The notes under the pieces were generated by a model. The model saw only the letters and a list, made by a program, of their open reading frames with translations. It had not been told where the DNA came from and did not search any database. Of a stretch of 64,000 nt of DNA, positions 26,428-34,962 are shown one piece after another. The stretch is from Microbacterium sp. 1S1. Lineage in GTDB: Bacteria; Actinomycetota; Actinomycetes; Actinomycetales; Microbacteriaceae. A program made the translations under genes and the position numbers. Numbering within the stretch: the stretch's first letter is position 1; every line of letters begins with the position of its first letter. The DNA lies in NCBI RefSeq assembly GCF_008271365.1, contig NZ_CP043430.1:620001-684000 (forward strand), given 5' to 3'.

Positions 26428-27360
26428 TCAGTGCGACGCCGCCCGGTACAGGGTCGCCTCCCCCTTCAGCGCCTGGGTGATCTCGGAGAGATAGGCCGAC
26501 TGATTCGTCGCGGTGAGGTTGTACGCGACGTAGACGCCGTACCCGTCCGCCACCGTGCGGCGGGCGAAGTCCGCGGCCGTCGTGGCGTTCGTGTTCGCGA
26601 GATCGATGGCCGCGGCGCCGAGGCGACCACGATCCTCCAGACCCGGCACCGTGGGCGCGTCGTAGGTCGGGTAGTACGGGTTCCACGCGTGATCGAGCAC
26701 GCTGCCGGCGTCGAACAGACCGAAGTCCGTCGTCGTGTAGGACGGGCCGATCGCATACAGCGTGATGAGCTTGTCCGGCCCGAGACGATCGCGCAGCGCC
26801 GAGGCCAGCCAACCGAAGGACTGCGCGTTCGGCTGCGGCGTGCCGTTCGCCCCGTAGTTGCTCCACTCGTCGTCGAAGTCGATGCCGTCGAGGCCGTATG
26901 CGGTCACGGTGTCGGCGAGTTGCGCGGCGAAGGCGTCGGCGTCTGCGTAGGAGGTGAAGTTCGCGAAACCCGCGCCCTGATGGTTCCCCAGCACCGACAG
27001 GAGGACCTTGGTGCCCTGGGCCTGCAGCGGGCGGATCTGGTTCTCCGCATCCTGCAGCGTCTCGGTGACGCGCTCGTTGAGATGGAGGACCGCCTTCTCG
27101 CCGTCGTAGTTGATGTTGGCGGCGAAGATCATGGCCAGATCGACGGCGGGACGGCCGGACTCGGCGAGCGTGTAGTCCGCCACGTTCGCTAAATCGTTCG
27201 AGTTGACTTCCACGTAGACCGCCAGCTTCGGCTCGACGGCCTCGACGTCGGCGACGGCCGCGGCGGAGGCGGTGAGTGCGGCAGCTCCCGCCGCGGCGAG
27301 CACCGCGACGGCAGCGAGACCCCGTCGTAGGCGGGAGGATCGTGCGGGTGAGTTACTCAT
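26428..27360 (-). CDS. Secreted endo-beta-N-acetylglucosaminidase, GH18, Endo H type
   Basis: This 310-residue protein has a signal peptide: basic residues, then an alanine-rich hydrophobic run with probable cleavage after ASAAAVA. The GH18 catalytic motif DGIDFDDE places Asp158, Asp161, Asp163 and the acid Glu165. LLSVLGNHQGAGFANF and DHAWNPYYPTY closely match Streptomyces Endo H as I remember it. Endo H cuts the chitobiose core of high-mannose and hybrid N-glycans on glycoproteins, releasing oligomannose with a single GlcNAc. It is the only secreted hydrolase of the locus, so it supplies the substrate for the importer and the cytoplasmic mannosidases. An operator lies 63-80 bp upstream. Confidence 0.93.
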   Translation of the reverse strand: MSNSPARSSRLRRGLAAVAVLAAAGAAALTASAAAVADVEAVEPKLAVYVEVNSNDLANVADYTLAESGRPAVDLAMIFAANINYDGEKAVLHLNERVTETLQDAENQIRPLQAQGTKVLLSVLGNHQGAGFANFTSYADADAFAAQLADTVTAYGLDGIDFDDEWSNYGANGTPQPNAQSFGWLASALRDRLGPDKLITLYAIGPSYTTTDFGLFDAGSVLDHAWNPYYPTYDAPTVPGLEDRGRLGAAAIDLANTNATTAADFARRTVADGYGVYVAYNLTATNQSAYLSEITQALKGEATLYRAASH

Positions 27361-27422
27361 GTCAGGTCTACTCCTTCGGCGTCGTTGTCGAGATCGCGCC
27401 GCGGCGTCGCGGCTCGCGGCCG

Positions 27423-27440
27423 ACTATATCGCTTAAGCAG
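27423..27440. promoter_or_regulatory. LacI-type operator 5 of the N-glycan locus (upstream of Endo H gene)
   Basis: ACTATATCGCTTAAGCAG is the best dyad of the set: CTTAAGCGATATAG reads nearly the same on both strands around CG. It places the secreted enzyme under the same repressor as the importer and mannosidases. Confidence 0.72.
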
Positions 27441-27493
27441 AGAGGCGGGAAGAGCTGCTGGCGGCACGCACCGATAGCGACGATGCTGGACGC

Positions 27494-29356
27494 ATGCGCG
27501 CCTTCCGACTCCTCTGGCGGTACCCCGTCATCACGCTGACGGTCGTCGCGTTCGTCGCGGTGGGTGTGCTGCACGCCGCCGGCGAGGAGGCGATCGGGCG
27601 GTGGGTCGCGACGGTGTACGTGGCCGCCGTTGTGGTGTGGACGCTCATCGGCATGGTGCGCGACGTGCTCCGGGGCCACGTCGGACTCGACATCCTCGCC
27701 GTCGTGGCCATGGTGGCGACGCTTGCGGTGGGCGAGTACATCGCGGCGCTCATCATCGTGCTGATGCTCTCGGGCGGAGAGGCGCTGGAGGACTTCGCCG
27801 GCCGCCGGGCGAAGCGCGACCTCTCGGCCCTCCTCGACCGCTCGCCGCGCACCGCGCACGTGCTCACCCATCCCGACGATGCGGACTCGGACGCGGCGAC
27901 GGAGGTGCCCGTCGACGACGTGGAGGTCGGCGATGTCCTGCTCGTGCGCCCGGCGGAGATCGTCCCGGTGGACGGGACTCTCCTCACGGGCAGCGCGTCC
28001 TTCGACGAATCGTCGCTGACCGGAGAGAGCCTTCCCGTCGCACGCGGTTCCGGCGACGAGGTGCCGTCCGGGGCAATCAACGGCAGCCGGGCCGTGCGCC
28101 TCCGCGCGGTGCGCACGGGGGCCGACAGCCAGTACCAGCAGATCGTCGCCCTGGTCGCCGGAGCGGAGGCCTCGCACGCGCCCATCGTCCGCCTCGCCGA
28201 CCGCTTCGCGATCCCGTTCACCGCCGTCGCGCTCGTGCTCGCCGGTACCGCATGGGCGCTCTCCGGCGACGCCACACGGTTCGCCGAGGTGCTCGTGCTG
28301 GCCACGCCGTGCCCGTTGCTGATCGCCGCCCCCGTCGCCTTTCTCGGCGGTCTCTCCCGGGCCGCGAAGTCCGGTGTCATCATGAAGAGCGGTGCGGTGA
28401 TCGAGGAGATCGCCCGCGTGCGCTCCGCTGCGTTCGACAAGACAGGGACGCTCACCCAGGGGCGGCCGGAACTGGTCGACGTCCGCCCCGCCGACGGTTT
28501 CGACGCGGACGGTATCCTCCGGCTCGCCGCCTCGGCCGAGCAGTACTCCTCGCACGTGCTCGCCGAGGGCATCCGCCGGGCGGCCGCCGCCCGGGGCCTG
28601 ACCCTCCACGCGGCGACGGAAGCGAGCGAGACCGCGACGAACGGCGTCTCCGCGACGATCGGCGGTCGCACGGTCGTGGTGGGCAAACCGGCGTACGTGG
28701 CCTCCCTCGCCCCCGACACCGCGCGGGCGGAACTCGCGCCGGGGCAGGCCGCCGCCTACGTGGCCGTGGACGGCCGGTTCGCGGGGGTCCTCGTCCTCGC
28801 CGATGCCGCCCGTCCCGAGGCGCCCGCCGTGATCTCCTGGCTGCGGCTGCACGAGGTCGACCGGCTCGCGATGCTGACCGGTGATGTGGAGACCACCGCG
28901 GCGTCGATCGGCCGCCAGGTCGGGATCGACGAGATCCACGCCGAGCTCCTGCCACCCGAGAAGGTGCGCCTGGCCGCCGAGATGCATCCGCGGCCCGTGC
29001 TCATGGTCGGCGACGGGGTGAACGACGCCCCGGTGCTCGCGGCGGCCGACATCGGCATCGCGATGGGCGCGAAGGGCGCGACGGCCGCCGGGGACGCCGC
29101 CGACATCGTCATCCTCGTCGACTCGCTCGCGAAGGTCGTGGACGCCGTCTCGATCGGACGCCACACCCTGCGCGTGGCCTTGACCGCGATCTGGATCGGG
29201 ATCGGCCTGAGCGTCGGACTGATGGTCGTCGCGATGACCGGCGTCATCCCCGCGGTGGTCGGCGCACTGGTGCAGGAGCTCGTCGACCTCGCGACGATCC
29301 TCTACGCCCTCCGCGCGCTGAGCGGCCCGCCGAGCGACCTGCGCCCGTCCGGCTGA
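27494..29356 (+). CDS. Heavy-metal translocating P-type (P1B) ATPase with TPC motif
   Basis: This 620-residue membrane pump has an actuator motif TGES at 176-179, phosphorylated Asp315 in DKTGTLT and the nucleotide hinge GDGVNDAP. The metal-selecting helix carries TPC (271-273) in ATPCPLLIAAP instead of CPC, CPH or SPC. The TPC form defines a little-studied P1B subgroup linked by some authors to nickel or iron. There is no N-terminal HMA metal-binding domain; the protein starts almost directly with membrane helices. Metal specificity cannot be told. It is divergent from the Endo H gene and unlikely to belong to the glycan locus. Confidence 0.88.
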   Translation: MRAFRLLWRYPVITLTVVAFVAVGVLHAAGEEAIGRWVATVYVAAVVVWTLIGMVRDVLRGHVGLDILAVVAMVATLAVGEYIAALIIVLMLSGGEALEDFAGRRAKRDLSALLDRSPRTAHVLTHPDDADSDAATEVPVDDVEVGDVLLVRPAEIVPVDGTLLTGSASFDESSLTGESLPVARGSGDEVPSGAINGSRAVRLRAVRTGADSQYQQIVALVAGAEASHAPIVRLADRFAIPFTAVALVLAGTAWALSGDATRFAEVLVLATPCPLLIAAPVAFLGGLSRAAKSGVIMKSGAVIEEIARVRSAAFDKTGTLTQGRPELVDVRPADGFDADGILRLAASAEQYSSHVLAEGIRRAAAARGLTLHAATEASETATNGVSATIGGRTVVVGKPAYVASLAPDTARAELAPGQAAAYVAVDGRFAGVLVLADAARPEAPAVISWLRLHEVDRLAMLTGDVETTAASIGRQVGIDEIHAELLPPEKVRLAAEMHPRPVLMVGDGVNDAPVLAAADIGIAMGAKGATAAGDAADIVILVDSLAKVVDAVSIGRHTLRVALTAIWIGIGLSVGLMVVAMTGVIPAVVGALVQELVDLATILYALRALSGPPSDLRPSG

Positions 29357-29471
29357 GGGCCGTTCCTGCACCGCGTGCGGTTCCGCTTCTCCCGTCCACA
29401 GGTCCCGTGTTCACGGTCCTGCCGCTGCGGAATACCGTGACAGCCTGAGACCCCGGACTCAGACTGGAGGC

Positions 29472-29750
29472 ATGACCTTGGACGACCCGCAGGTATGGAC
29501 TCTGATCGGCGTCTTCGCCGCCGTGATGCTCGGCGGCATGACGCTCATGACGTCGCAGCTCAGCCGCGTGATCCGTGCGGAGGTGGACCGCATCGACGGA
29601 ACCCTCTCCGCACGGATCGACCGCATCGACAGCACCCTCTCCGCACGGATCGACGGCCTCGACGCCCGGCTGGGACGGATCGAGACGAAGGTCGACGATC
29701 TCGACAGGGAGCTCACGAACCTCGCGACGCGATTCTGGCGCTCGCCGTGA
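29472..29750 (+). CDS. Small membrane-anchored coiled-coil protein (hypothetical)
   Basis: This 92-residue protein has one hydrophobic helix (VWTLIGVFAAVMLGGMTLM at about 8-26) followed by a coiled coil. The coil contains an 11-residue repeat, DRIDGTLSARI, DRIDSTLSARI, then DGLDARLGRIE. The DNA shows two nearly identical 33-bp copies at 29586-29618 and 29619-29651. GGAGG precedes the ATG at a good distance. No function is recognised. The 11-residue spacing fits a right-handed hendecad coil. The 115 bp upstream hold no other gene. Confidence 0.65.
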   Translation: MTLDDPQVWTLIGVFAAVMLGGMTLMTSQLSRVIRAEVDRIDGTLSARIDRIDSTLSARIDGLDARLGRIETKVDDLDRELTNLATRFWRSP

Positions 29751-29763
29751 AGACCCCGCGGCG

Positions 29764-31398
29764 TCAGATCGCGACGTCGCCGACGAGGTTGACCTTGATA
29801 CCCATCCCGTCGAACATCGCGGCCTTCGCGATCAGCGCCTTGTCCGCGGTCTCGGCGTCCGGCGCATAGACGAGCTGCGCGTGGTTCGCCTTGTGCCGTG
29901 CCATGAACTGGTCGCGGGTGATCCCGTGCAGCACCACGTGGGCGATCGGCCACTCGGGGTTCGTGGCATCCTTCCGTCGCTGCGTCTCCTCCGCCGGCAG
30001 CTCGACGACGGACGCGCGGAAGATGTCCGCCTGCAGGACGCCGTCGGCGATGAACACCCGGGAGAGCACGACCTCGCCGGGCTTCGAGACGCCGTTGATC
30101 GTGGCACCGCCCGCGGGGAAGAACACGTGCCCCTGGCGCCAGCCCTCCGCGTTCTGCCAACCACCGAGGTGCGAGGCCGGTACGGAGCCGGAGATCTCGT
30201 ACACCCACACGAACTGTCCGTCGTAGTCCTCGCCCCAGCGCACGTCGTGCAGGGTGTTGTCGGGGACGAGGCCCATCGCGCGCCACACCCGGTCCGTCAC
30301 GAGGGCGTCCACTGCGACGCCCTCGTCGGCCTCGTTGAAGTGGGGGAACGCACGTCCCTCGTGCAGCACGCGAGAGCCGTCACGCGAGGTGACGGGCGGG
30401 CGGTCGGTCGAGTTCAGGATCCCTTCGGCGAGGTCGGAGGCTGGCACGAGGTCCTTCAGGCCCTGCTGGTACTGGATGCCGACGGCGTCGAGGCCGAAGT
30501 CGTCGGCGATGCGCAGCGCGGCGATGTACATCTTGAGCTGCCACTGCACCTGCTCGCGGGTGAGCTCGGTCGCGGCATCCTCGCCGTAGCGGAACGTCAT
30601 CCCCCGCTCGACCAGCCAGTCGTACGCGGCATCGGCCTCCGGCTCGGTCACGTTCAGCATCTCGGCATAGAGCGCCGACTGCGACAGGCGCTCCTTGTAG
30701 ATACCGGTCTTGTTGAGGAGCTCGTCGTCGAAGATCGCGTTGTACATGCCCATGCAGCCCTCGTCGAAGACCCCGATGATGGCCTTCTCCGCGAGGATCT
30801 CCGCGGCGAGGGCCTCCCCGAGCTGCTTCTCCGGGCTGTCGGGCAGCGCGGGGAGGGGACGGACGTGGGAGTCGTCATGGGTGATGGCACCGGTCTCGGT
30901 CCACTCCCGGATGCCGTCGCGGAACCACTCGTCCGTGAAGTCGACGGACCAGATCGTGGCGTACGGCTTGTCCATCTTCGTCAGGCCGGCGTTGAGGCCG
31001 AGCAGCCCGACGAGGCCGGGCCAGTCGCCGGCGAAGTTCGCGACCGTGAGGATGGGGCCCTTGTGCGTGCGGAGCCCCGCGAGCACGTGGTGCGAGTACT
31101 GCCAGACGGCCTCGGCGACGATGAGCGGCGCATCGACGGGGATGTTCCGGAAGACCTCAAGGCCCATCCGCTGGCTCGAGATGAACCCGTGGCCCGTCTC
31201 CGGGTCGACCTCGTTGGCGCGGATGACCGTCCAGCCGAGGTCGTTCAGCACGCCGGTGACTCCGGCCTCGAGCTCGACCTGCGTCGGCCAGCCGGCCGTG
31301 TTCGCCGACTCACGCAGGTCTCCGGACGCGATCAGGTAGGCGGTCTTCGGCGCGGCGGCCGGACGGGATGCCGGGGTGGGGAGGGTGTAGGCGGTCAT
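29764..31398 (-). CDS. L-fucose isomerase-family protein
   Basis: This 544-residue aldose-ketose isomerase resembles E. coli FucI through the middle (MTFRYGEDAATEL, EGILNSTD) and in having a separate C-terminal domain, but it is about 45 residues shorter. FucI-type enzymes use Mn2+ and act on L-fucose, D-arabinose or similar sugars. The exact sugar here is unknown. The start overlaps the stop of the upstream FGGY kinase by ATGA, a normal isomerase-kinase pair. The pair lies downstream of a LacI-type operator identical to that of the importer operon at 40 kb. Confidence 0.82.
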   Translation of the reverse strand: MTAYTLPTPASRPAAAPKTAYLIASGDLRESANTAGWPTQVELEAGVTGVLNDLGWTVIRANEVDPETGHGFISSQRMGLEVFRNIPVDAPLIVAEAVWQYSHHVLAGLRTHKGPILTVANFAGDWPGLVGLLGLNAGLTKMDKPYATIWSVDFTDEWFRDGIREWTETGAITHDDSHVRPLPALPDSPEKQLGEALAAEILAEKAIIGVFDEGCMGMYNAIFDDELLNKTGIYKERLSQSALYAEMLNVTEPEADAAYDWLVERGMTFRYGEDAATELTREQVQWQLKMYIAALRIADDFGLDAVGIQYQQGLKDLVPASDLAEGILNSTDRPPVTSRDGSRVLHEGRAFPHFNEADEGVAVDALVTDRVWRAMGLVPDNTLHDVRWGEDYDGQFVWVYEISGSVPASHLGGWQNAEGWRQGHVFFPAGGATINGVSKPGEVVLSRVFIADGVLQADIFRASVVELPAEETQRRKDATNPEWPIAHVVLHGITRDQFMARHKANHAQLVYAPDAETADKALIAKAAMFDGMGIKVNLVGDVAI

Positions 31399-32912
31399 GG
31401 GTTCTCCGTGCTCGAGGTGGTCGGGGATCCGCCGCGCTGGGTGACGGCGAGTTCATGGACGACGTCCTTCGAACCCTCGTACAGCCGCACGTAGCGGTCG
31501 AACAGGGTGTCGGCGAAGGGGCGCAGCGCGTCGTCCGGACGGACTGTGTACGCGACGGGGTTCCAGTCGGTGATCGCGGGTGCGGCACCCGACTCGGCGG
31601 TGGCGGTCGCCGCGAGGAAGGCCGCCCCGTAGCTCGCGCCGATCGTCGTCTGCGGTACCTCCTGCACGAGGCCGGTGATGTCCGAGACGATCTGCAGCCA
31701 CAGCCGTCCCTGCGTGCCTCCCCCGACCGCCACGATCCGGCGGATGTCGGCGCCGGCGGCCCGCATGGTTTCCACGTTGTGCCGCACGCCCAGCGCCGTG
31801 GCCTCGAGGGCCGCCCGGTAGAGATCGCCGCGCGTGTGCGCCAGCGTGAGTCCGGCGATGACGCCGCGAGCATCGGGATCCTGGATGGGCGTGCGCTCCC
31901 CGGCGAAGTACGGCAGCATCAGGAGGCCGTTCGCACCCGGCCCCGACTCCTCGGCCTCGGCCAGCAGCGCGGGATAGTCGGCGCCGGACAACTCCTTCAG
32001 CCACGCGGTGAGCGCTCCGGATGTGGACAGGCCGCCGGCGAGGTTGCGTGTCCCAGCGAAGGCGCCGGCCGTCGTCCACATGGACGGTGTGCGCAGCGTC
32101 TCGTCCCCGGTCGCGACGAGGAACATCGTCGTGCCGTACATCAGCATGAGGTCGCCGACCTCGTGGGCGCCGACACTCACCGCCTCGGTCCAGGCGTCGA
32201 TCGTGCCCGCGATGACCGGGGTCCCCTCGGCAAGACCGGTCAGATCCGCCGCGGCGGCGGTCACCGCTCCCGCGACGTCCCCCGCCCAGCGCAACGGCGG
32301 CTGCTCGATCGTCGCGGCGAATCGCTGCCACCACGGCTCGTGCCACCGCTCGGCCTCGATGTCGTACAGCGGCGAGACCTGGCTGGCCGACTGGTGGTCG
32401 AGGACGTAGGCGCCGGTGAGCTTGCGGGCGAGCCAGGAGGCCGGCATGTAGAGTCGCCGCGCGCGCTGCCAGGCCTCCGGATCCTCTTCGGCGACCCAGG
32501 CGATCTTGGGCCCCCCGGCCTGCGAGGTCAGCGTCGATCCCCCCACGCGAGTGATCTCGGCGCCGCCGAGTTCCGCCGTCATGCGCTCGATCTGCACCGT
32601 GGCGCGGGTGTCGACGCCATAGAGGATCGCGGGTCGCACGGGCTCGTCGTCCTCGTCGGCGAGCAGGATGCAGGGGCCCATGCCGCTCACACCGACGCCG
32701 CTGACCTCCGCAGCCGGGACGGCCGCGAGGAGCTCCCTGGTCAGGTCGACGAACTCGTCCCACCAGAGGCGGCCGTCCATCTCGACCCACCCGGAGCGCG
32801 GGCGGGAGACATCGTGCGCGCGCGTCGCGGACGCGAGGATCGCGCCGTCGGGGTCCACGAGGACGCCCTTGCTGCTGGACGTGCCGACGTCCACCCCGAG
32901 AGTGCAGCGCAT
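31395..32912 (-). CDS. FGGY-family carbohydrate kinase
   Basis: This 505-residue sugar kinase has an N-terminal ATPase fold starting TLGVDVGTSSSKGVLVD, the phosphate-1 loop. A C-terminal half carries MYGTTMFLVATG and the adenosine motif IVAVGGGTQGRLWLQIVSDI. FGGY kinases phosphorylate ketoses such as xylulose, fuculose or rhamnulose. Paired with a FucI-like isomerase, a fuculose- or ribulose-type substrate is plausible. It is the first gene of a two-gene operon with a perfect operator palindrome 53-64 bp upstream of the start. Confidence 0.86.
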   Translation of the reverse strand: MRCTLGVDVGTSSSKGVLVDPDGAILASATRAHDVSRPRSGWVEMDGRLWWDEFVDLTRELLAAVPAAEVSGVGVSGMGPCILLADEDDEPVRPAILYGVDTRATVQIERMTAELGGAEITRVGGSTLTSQAGGPKIAWVAEEDPEAWQRARRLYMPASWLARKLTGAYVLDHQSASQVSPLYDIEAERWHEPWWQRFAATIEQPPLRWAGDVAGAVTAAAADLTGLAEGTPVIAGTIDAWTEAVSVGAHEVGDLMLMYGTTMFLVATGDETLRTPSMWTTAGAFAGTRNLAGGLSTSGALTAWLKELSGADYPALLAEAEESGPGANGLLMLPYFAGERTPIQDPDARGVIAGLTLAHTRGDLYRAALEATALGVRHNVETMRAAGADIRRIVAVGGGTQGRLWLQIVSDITGLVQEVPQTTIGASYGAAFLAATATAESGAAPAITDWNPVAYTVRPDDALRPFADTLFDRYVRLYEGSKDVVHELAVTQRGGSPTTSSTENP

Positions 32913-32962
32913 GGTCTCTCCTTCGATCCCGACGGGCCGTCCTGGCCTGGGATCAGGCTACG

Positions 32963-32982
32963 CGAAATCGATTTCAAGACGC
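32963..32982. promoter_or_regulatory. LacI-type operator upstream of the kinase-isomerase operon
   Basis: GCGAAATCGATTTCAAGACG contains the perfect palindrome GAAATCGATTTC (32965-32976). The same 20 bases occur at 40021-40040 before the importer operon, so both are probably bound by the LacI protein encoded at 33037-34020. Confidence 0.85.
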
Positions 32983-33036
32983 AAGGCGACGGCCCCCACT
33001 GTGCGATTCCGTCCGCGCGCCGTGGTTCCGCACGGC

Positions 33037-34020
33037 TCACGCCCGCGAGGCTGCCCGCTGCACCTCACCGGTGAGGACGACCGTCCGCGCGGGTTGCACG
33101 TCGCCCTTGATCCGCTCCAACAGCATGCGCGCAGCCGTCACGCCCATGTGCCTCGCCGGGAGCCGAACGACGGTGACGGCGGACGGGGACAGCGTCGTGA
33201 AAGGCAGCGACCCGATCACCGCGACGCCGAGTTCGGGCGGGGTGAGGCCGCGCTCGGTGAGGACCTGGATCGCGCCGACGCCGATGAGGTTGTTGCCGGC
33301 GACCACCGCGTCCGGCGGGTCCGACAGCGCCAGCAGCTCCTCCATCGCGGCACGCCCGCCGTCGACGCGGAACGTGGCGAAGCGCTGCAGGGAGGAGAGG
33401 TCGCGAGCCGGGTCGGCCGCCGCAAGCGCTTCCCGCCAGCCCTCCGCCCGCTCGATGGCGGTGTCGATGTGCGCGGGCCCTCCGATGTACGCGATCCGCC
33501 GGTACCCGGCATCGAGCAGGCTCCGCGTCGCTGCGGCGCCGGCCTCCCGGTTCGCCATCACCACGCTGTCGATGTCGGAGGCGGTGTGCCGGTCCACCGC
33601 GACGACGGGCCGCCCGGCGGCCATGACGGCTCCGAGATCCGAATGCTCATGAGCGGTCGCGATGATGACGCCCGACATGTTCTCGGCGAGCGCGATCCGA
33701 AGATACGTCGCCTCCTTCTCGAGCTGTGCGTCGGAATTGCACAGCACGACGGAGAAGCCCGCCTCGGACGCGGCGTCCTCCACGCCGCGCGCCATCTCCG
33801 TGAAGTACGGGTTCTCGATGTCCGGGATCACGAGCGCGATCACCTCGGAGGTCTGCGTCCGCAGCGTGCGCGCGGTGCGGTTGGGGGTGAAGCGGAGCTC
33901 CTCCGCCGCCGCCCGCACGGCAGCCGCCTTCTCCTCCGACACGCTCGTTCCGTTGAAGACCCGGGAGACCGTGGCCGGTGAGACGCCCGCCCGCTGCGCG
34001 ACGTCGTAGATCGTGGCCAT
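33037..34020 (-). CDS. LacI-family repressor of the second sugar locus
   Basis: This 327-residue protein has the LacI helix-turn-helix (TIYDVAQRAGVSPATVSRVFNG at residues 3-24), a hinge (TPNRTARTL) and a sugar-binding core. It lies between the aldolase-containing operon and the kinase-isomerase operon and follows the same direction. Operators with identical sequence stand before both operons, and a related dyad stands before its own start. ATG at 34020 is used; GTG two codons upstream is possible. Confidence 0.9.
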   Translation of the reverse strand: MATIYDVAQRAGVSPATVSRVFNGTSVSEEKAAAVRAAAEELRFTPNRTARTLRTQTSEVIALVIPDIENPYFTEMARGVEDAASEAGFSVVLCNSDAQLEKEATYLRIALAENMSGVIIATAHEHSDLGAVMAAGRPVVAVDRHTASDIDSVVMANREAGAAATRSLLDAGYRRIAYIGGPAHIDTAIERAEGWREALAAADPARDLSSLQRFATFRVDGGRAAMEELLALSDPPDAVVAGNNLIGVGAIQVLTERGLTPPELGVAVIGSLPFTTLSPSAVTVVRLPARHMGVTAARMLLERIKGDVQPARTVVLTGEVQRAASRA

Positions 34021-34030
34021 GGGCACCCAC

Positions 34031-34045
34031 TGTAACCGGTTTCAG
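34031..34045. promoter_or_regulatory. LacI-type operator upstream of its own gene
   Basis: TGTAACCGGTTTCAG reads CTGAAACCGGTTACA on the other strand. It resembles the locus operator TTGAAATCGATTTCG around a central CG. It lies 11 bp before the repressor start codon, fitting autoregulation. Confidence 0.55.
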
Positions 34046-34050
34046 CCGGG

Positions 34051-34962
34051 TCACACCTCCGCGAGGAATCGGTCGAGTGTGCCACCGAGGGCATCGAGCC
34101 GGGTGCGCGCCTCGTCCGACAACGGCCGGAACGGACGACGGCAGTCCCCCAGCGCGCCCGCACCCCCGGCGCTGCGACCGGAAAGGTACTTCGCCGCCGG
34201 GAAGACATCGATGGCGACGAGTTCGGCGACGACGTGGTTGATCCGGCTCTGCACGCGCTGGGCCGCGGCCAGGTCACCGGCGTCGAGAAAGTGGCGCGCC
34301 GCCCGGAAGAGTTCCACCTGCAGCCCCACGGTGGTCCCGATGGTGCCGCGGGCCCCCGCGGCGAGCGCGGGCACGAACACCTCGTCGAAGCCGTTGATGT
34401 AGGCCTTGTCGGGGAACGCCGTCTTCATCCGCTCGAGGGCGTACATGTTGTGCGCGGTCTGTTTGAGCCCGATCACGCGCGGGTCGCTCAGCAGCTCTCC
34501 CGCCGTCTCGAGCGTGAACTCCGTCCCGGTGAACTGAGGGATGTTGTAGACGACGAGGGGAATCTCCACGGCGTCGAGCACCGCCCGGTAGTGATCGAGG
34601 ATGGCGTCGATACCGAACGAGTAGTAGATCGGCGGAATCATCGAGAGGGCGGACGCACCGGCCTGCTCCGCCCGCCGCGCGAGCGCGACGGCCTCCCTCG
34701 TGGACAGAGCCCCCACGTGCGCGACGACGGGGACCCGCCCCTCCGCGGCGCTCACCGCGGTCTCGACCACCGCGGTCCGCTCGTCCGCCGACAAAAGGAG
34801 CCCCTCCCCCGACGAGCCGCAGCAGTAGATCCCCTCGACTCCGCGGGAGACGTAGTCCCGGACGAGCGCCGAGAGCAGTCCGGTGTCGACCGCCCCTTCT
34901 GCGTCGTAGGGGGTGGCGATCGCGGCCATCAGCACCCCGAGGTCCGCCGCTGTGGTCACCAT
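34051..34962 (-). CDS. DHDPS/NAL-family aldolase, N-acetylneuraminate lyase-like
   Basis: This 303-residue class I aldolase has Schiff-base Lys167 in GLKQTAHNM and Tyr139 in VVYNIPQFTG, close to E. coli NanA numbering (Lys165, Tyr137). GSSGEG at 49-54, INGFDEVF and CRRPFRPL also resemble NanA. Family members split 2-keto-3-deoxy acids to pyruvate and an aldehyde. No NanK or NanE gene is nearby, so a sugar-acid substrate made by the neighbouring dehydratase is as likely as sialic acid. ATG at 34962 overlaps the SDR stop by 7 bp. Confidence 0.82.
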   Translation of the reverse strand: MVTTAADLGVLMAAIATPYDAEGAVDTGLLSALVRDYVSRGVEGIYCCGSSGEGLLLSADERTAVVETAVSAAEGRVPVVAHVGALSTREAVALARRAEQAGASALSMIPPIYYSFGIDAILDHYRAVLDAVEIPLVVYNIPQFTGTEFTLETAGELLSDPRVIGLKQTAHNMYALERMKTAFPDKAYINGFDEVFVPALAAGARGTIGTTVGLQVELFRAARHFLDAGDLAAAQRVQSRINHVVAELVAIDVFPAAKYLSGRSAGGAGALGDCRRPFRPLSDEARTRLDALGGTLDRFLAEV

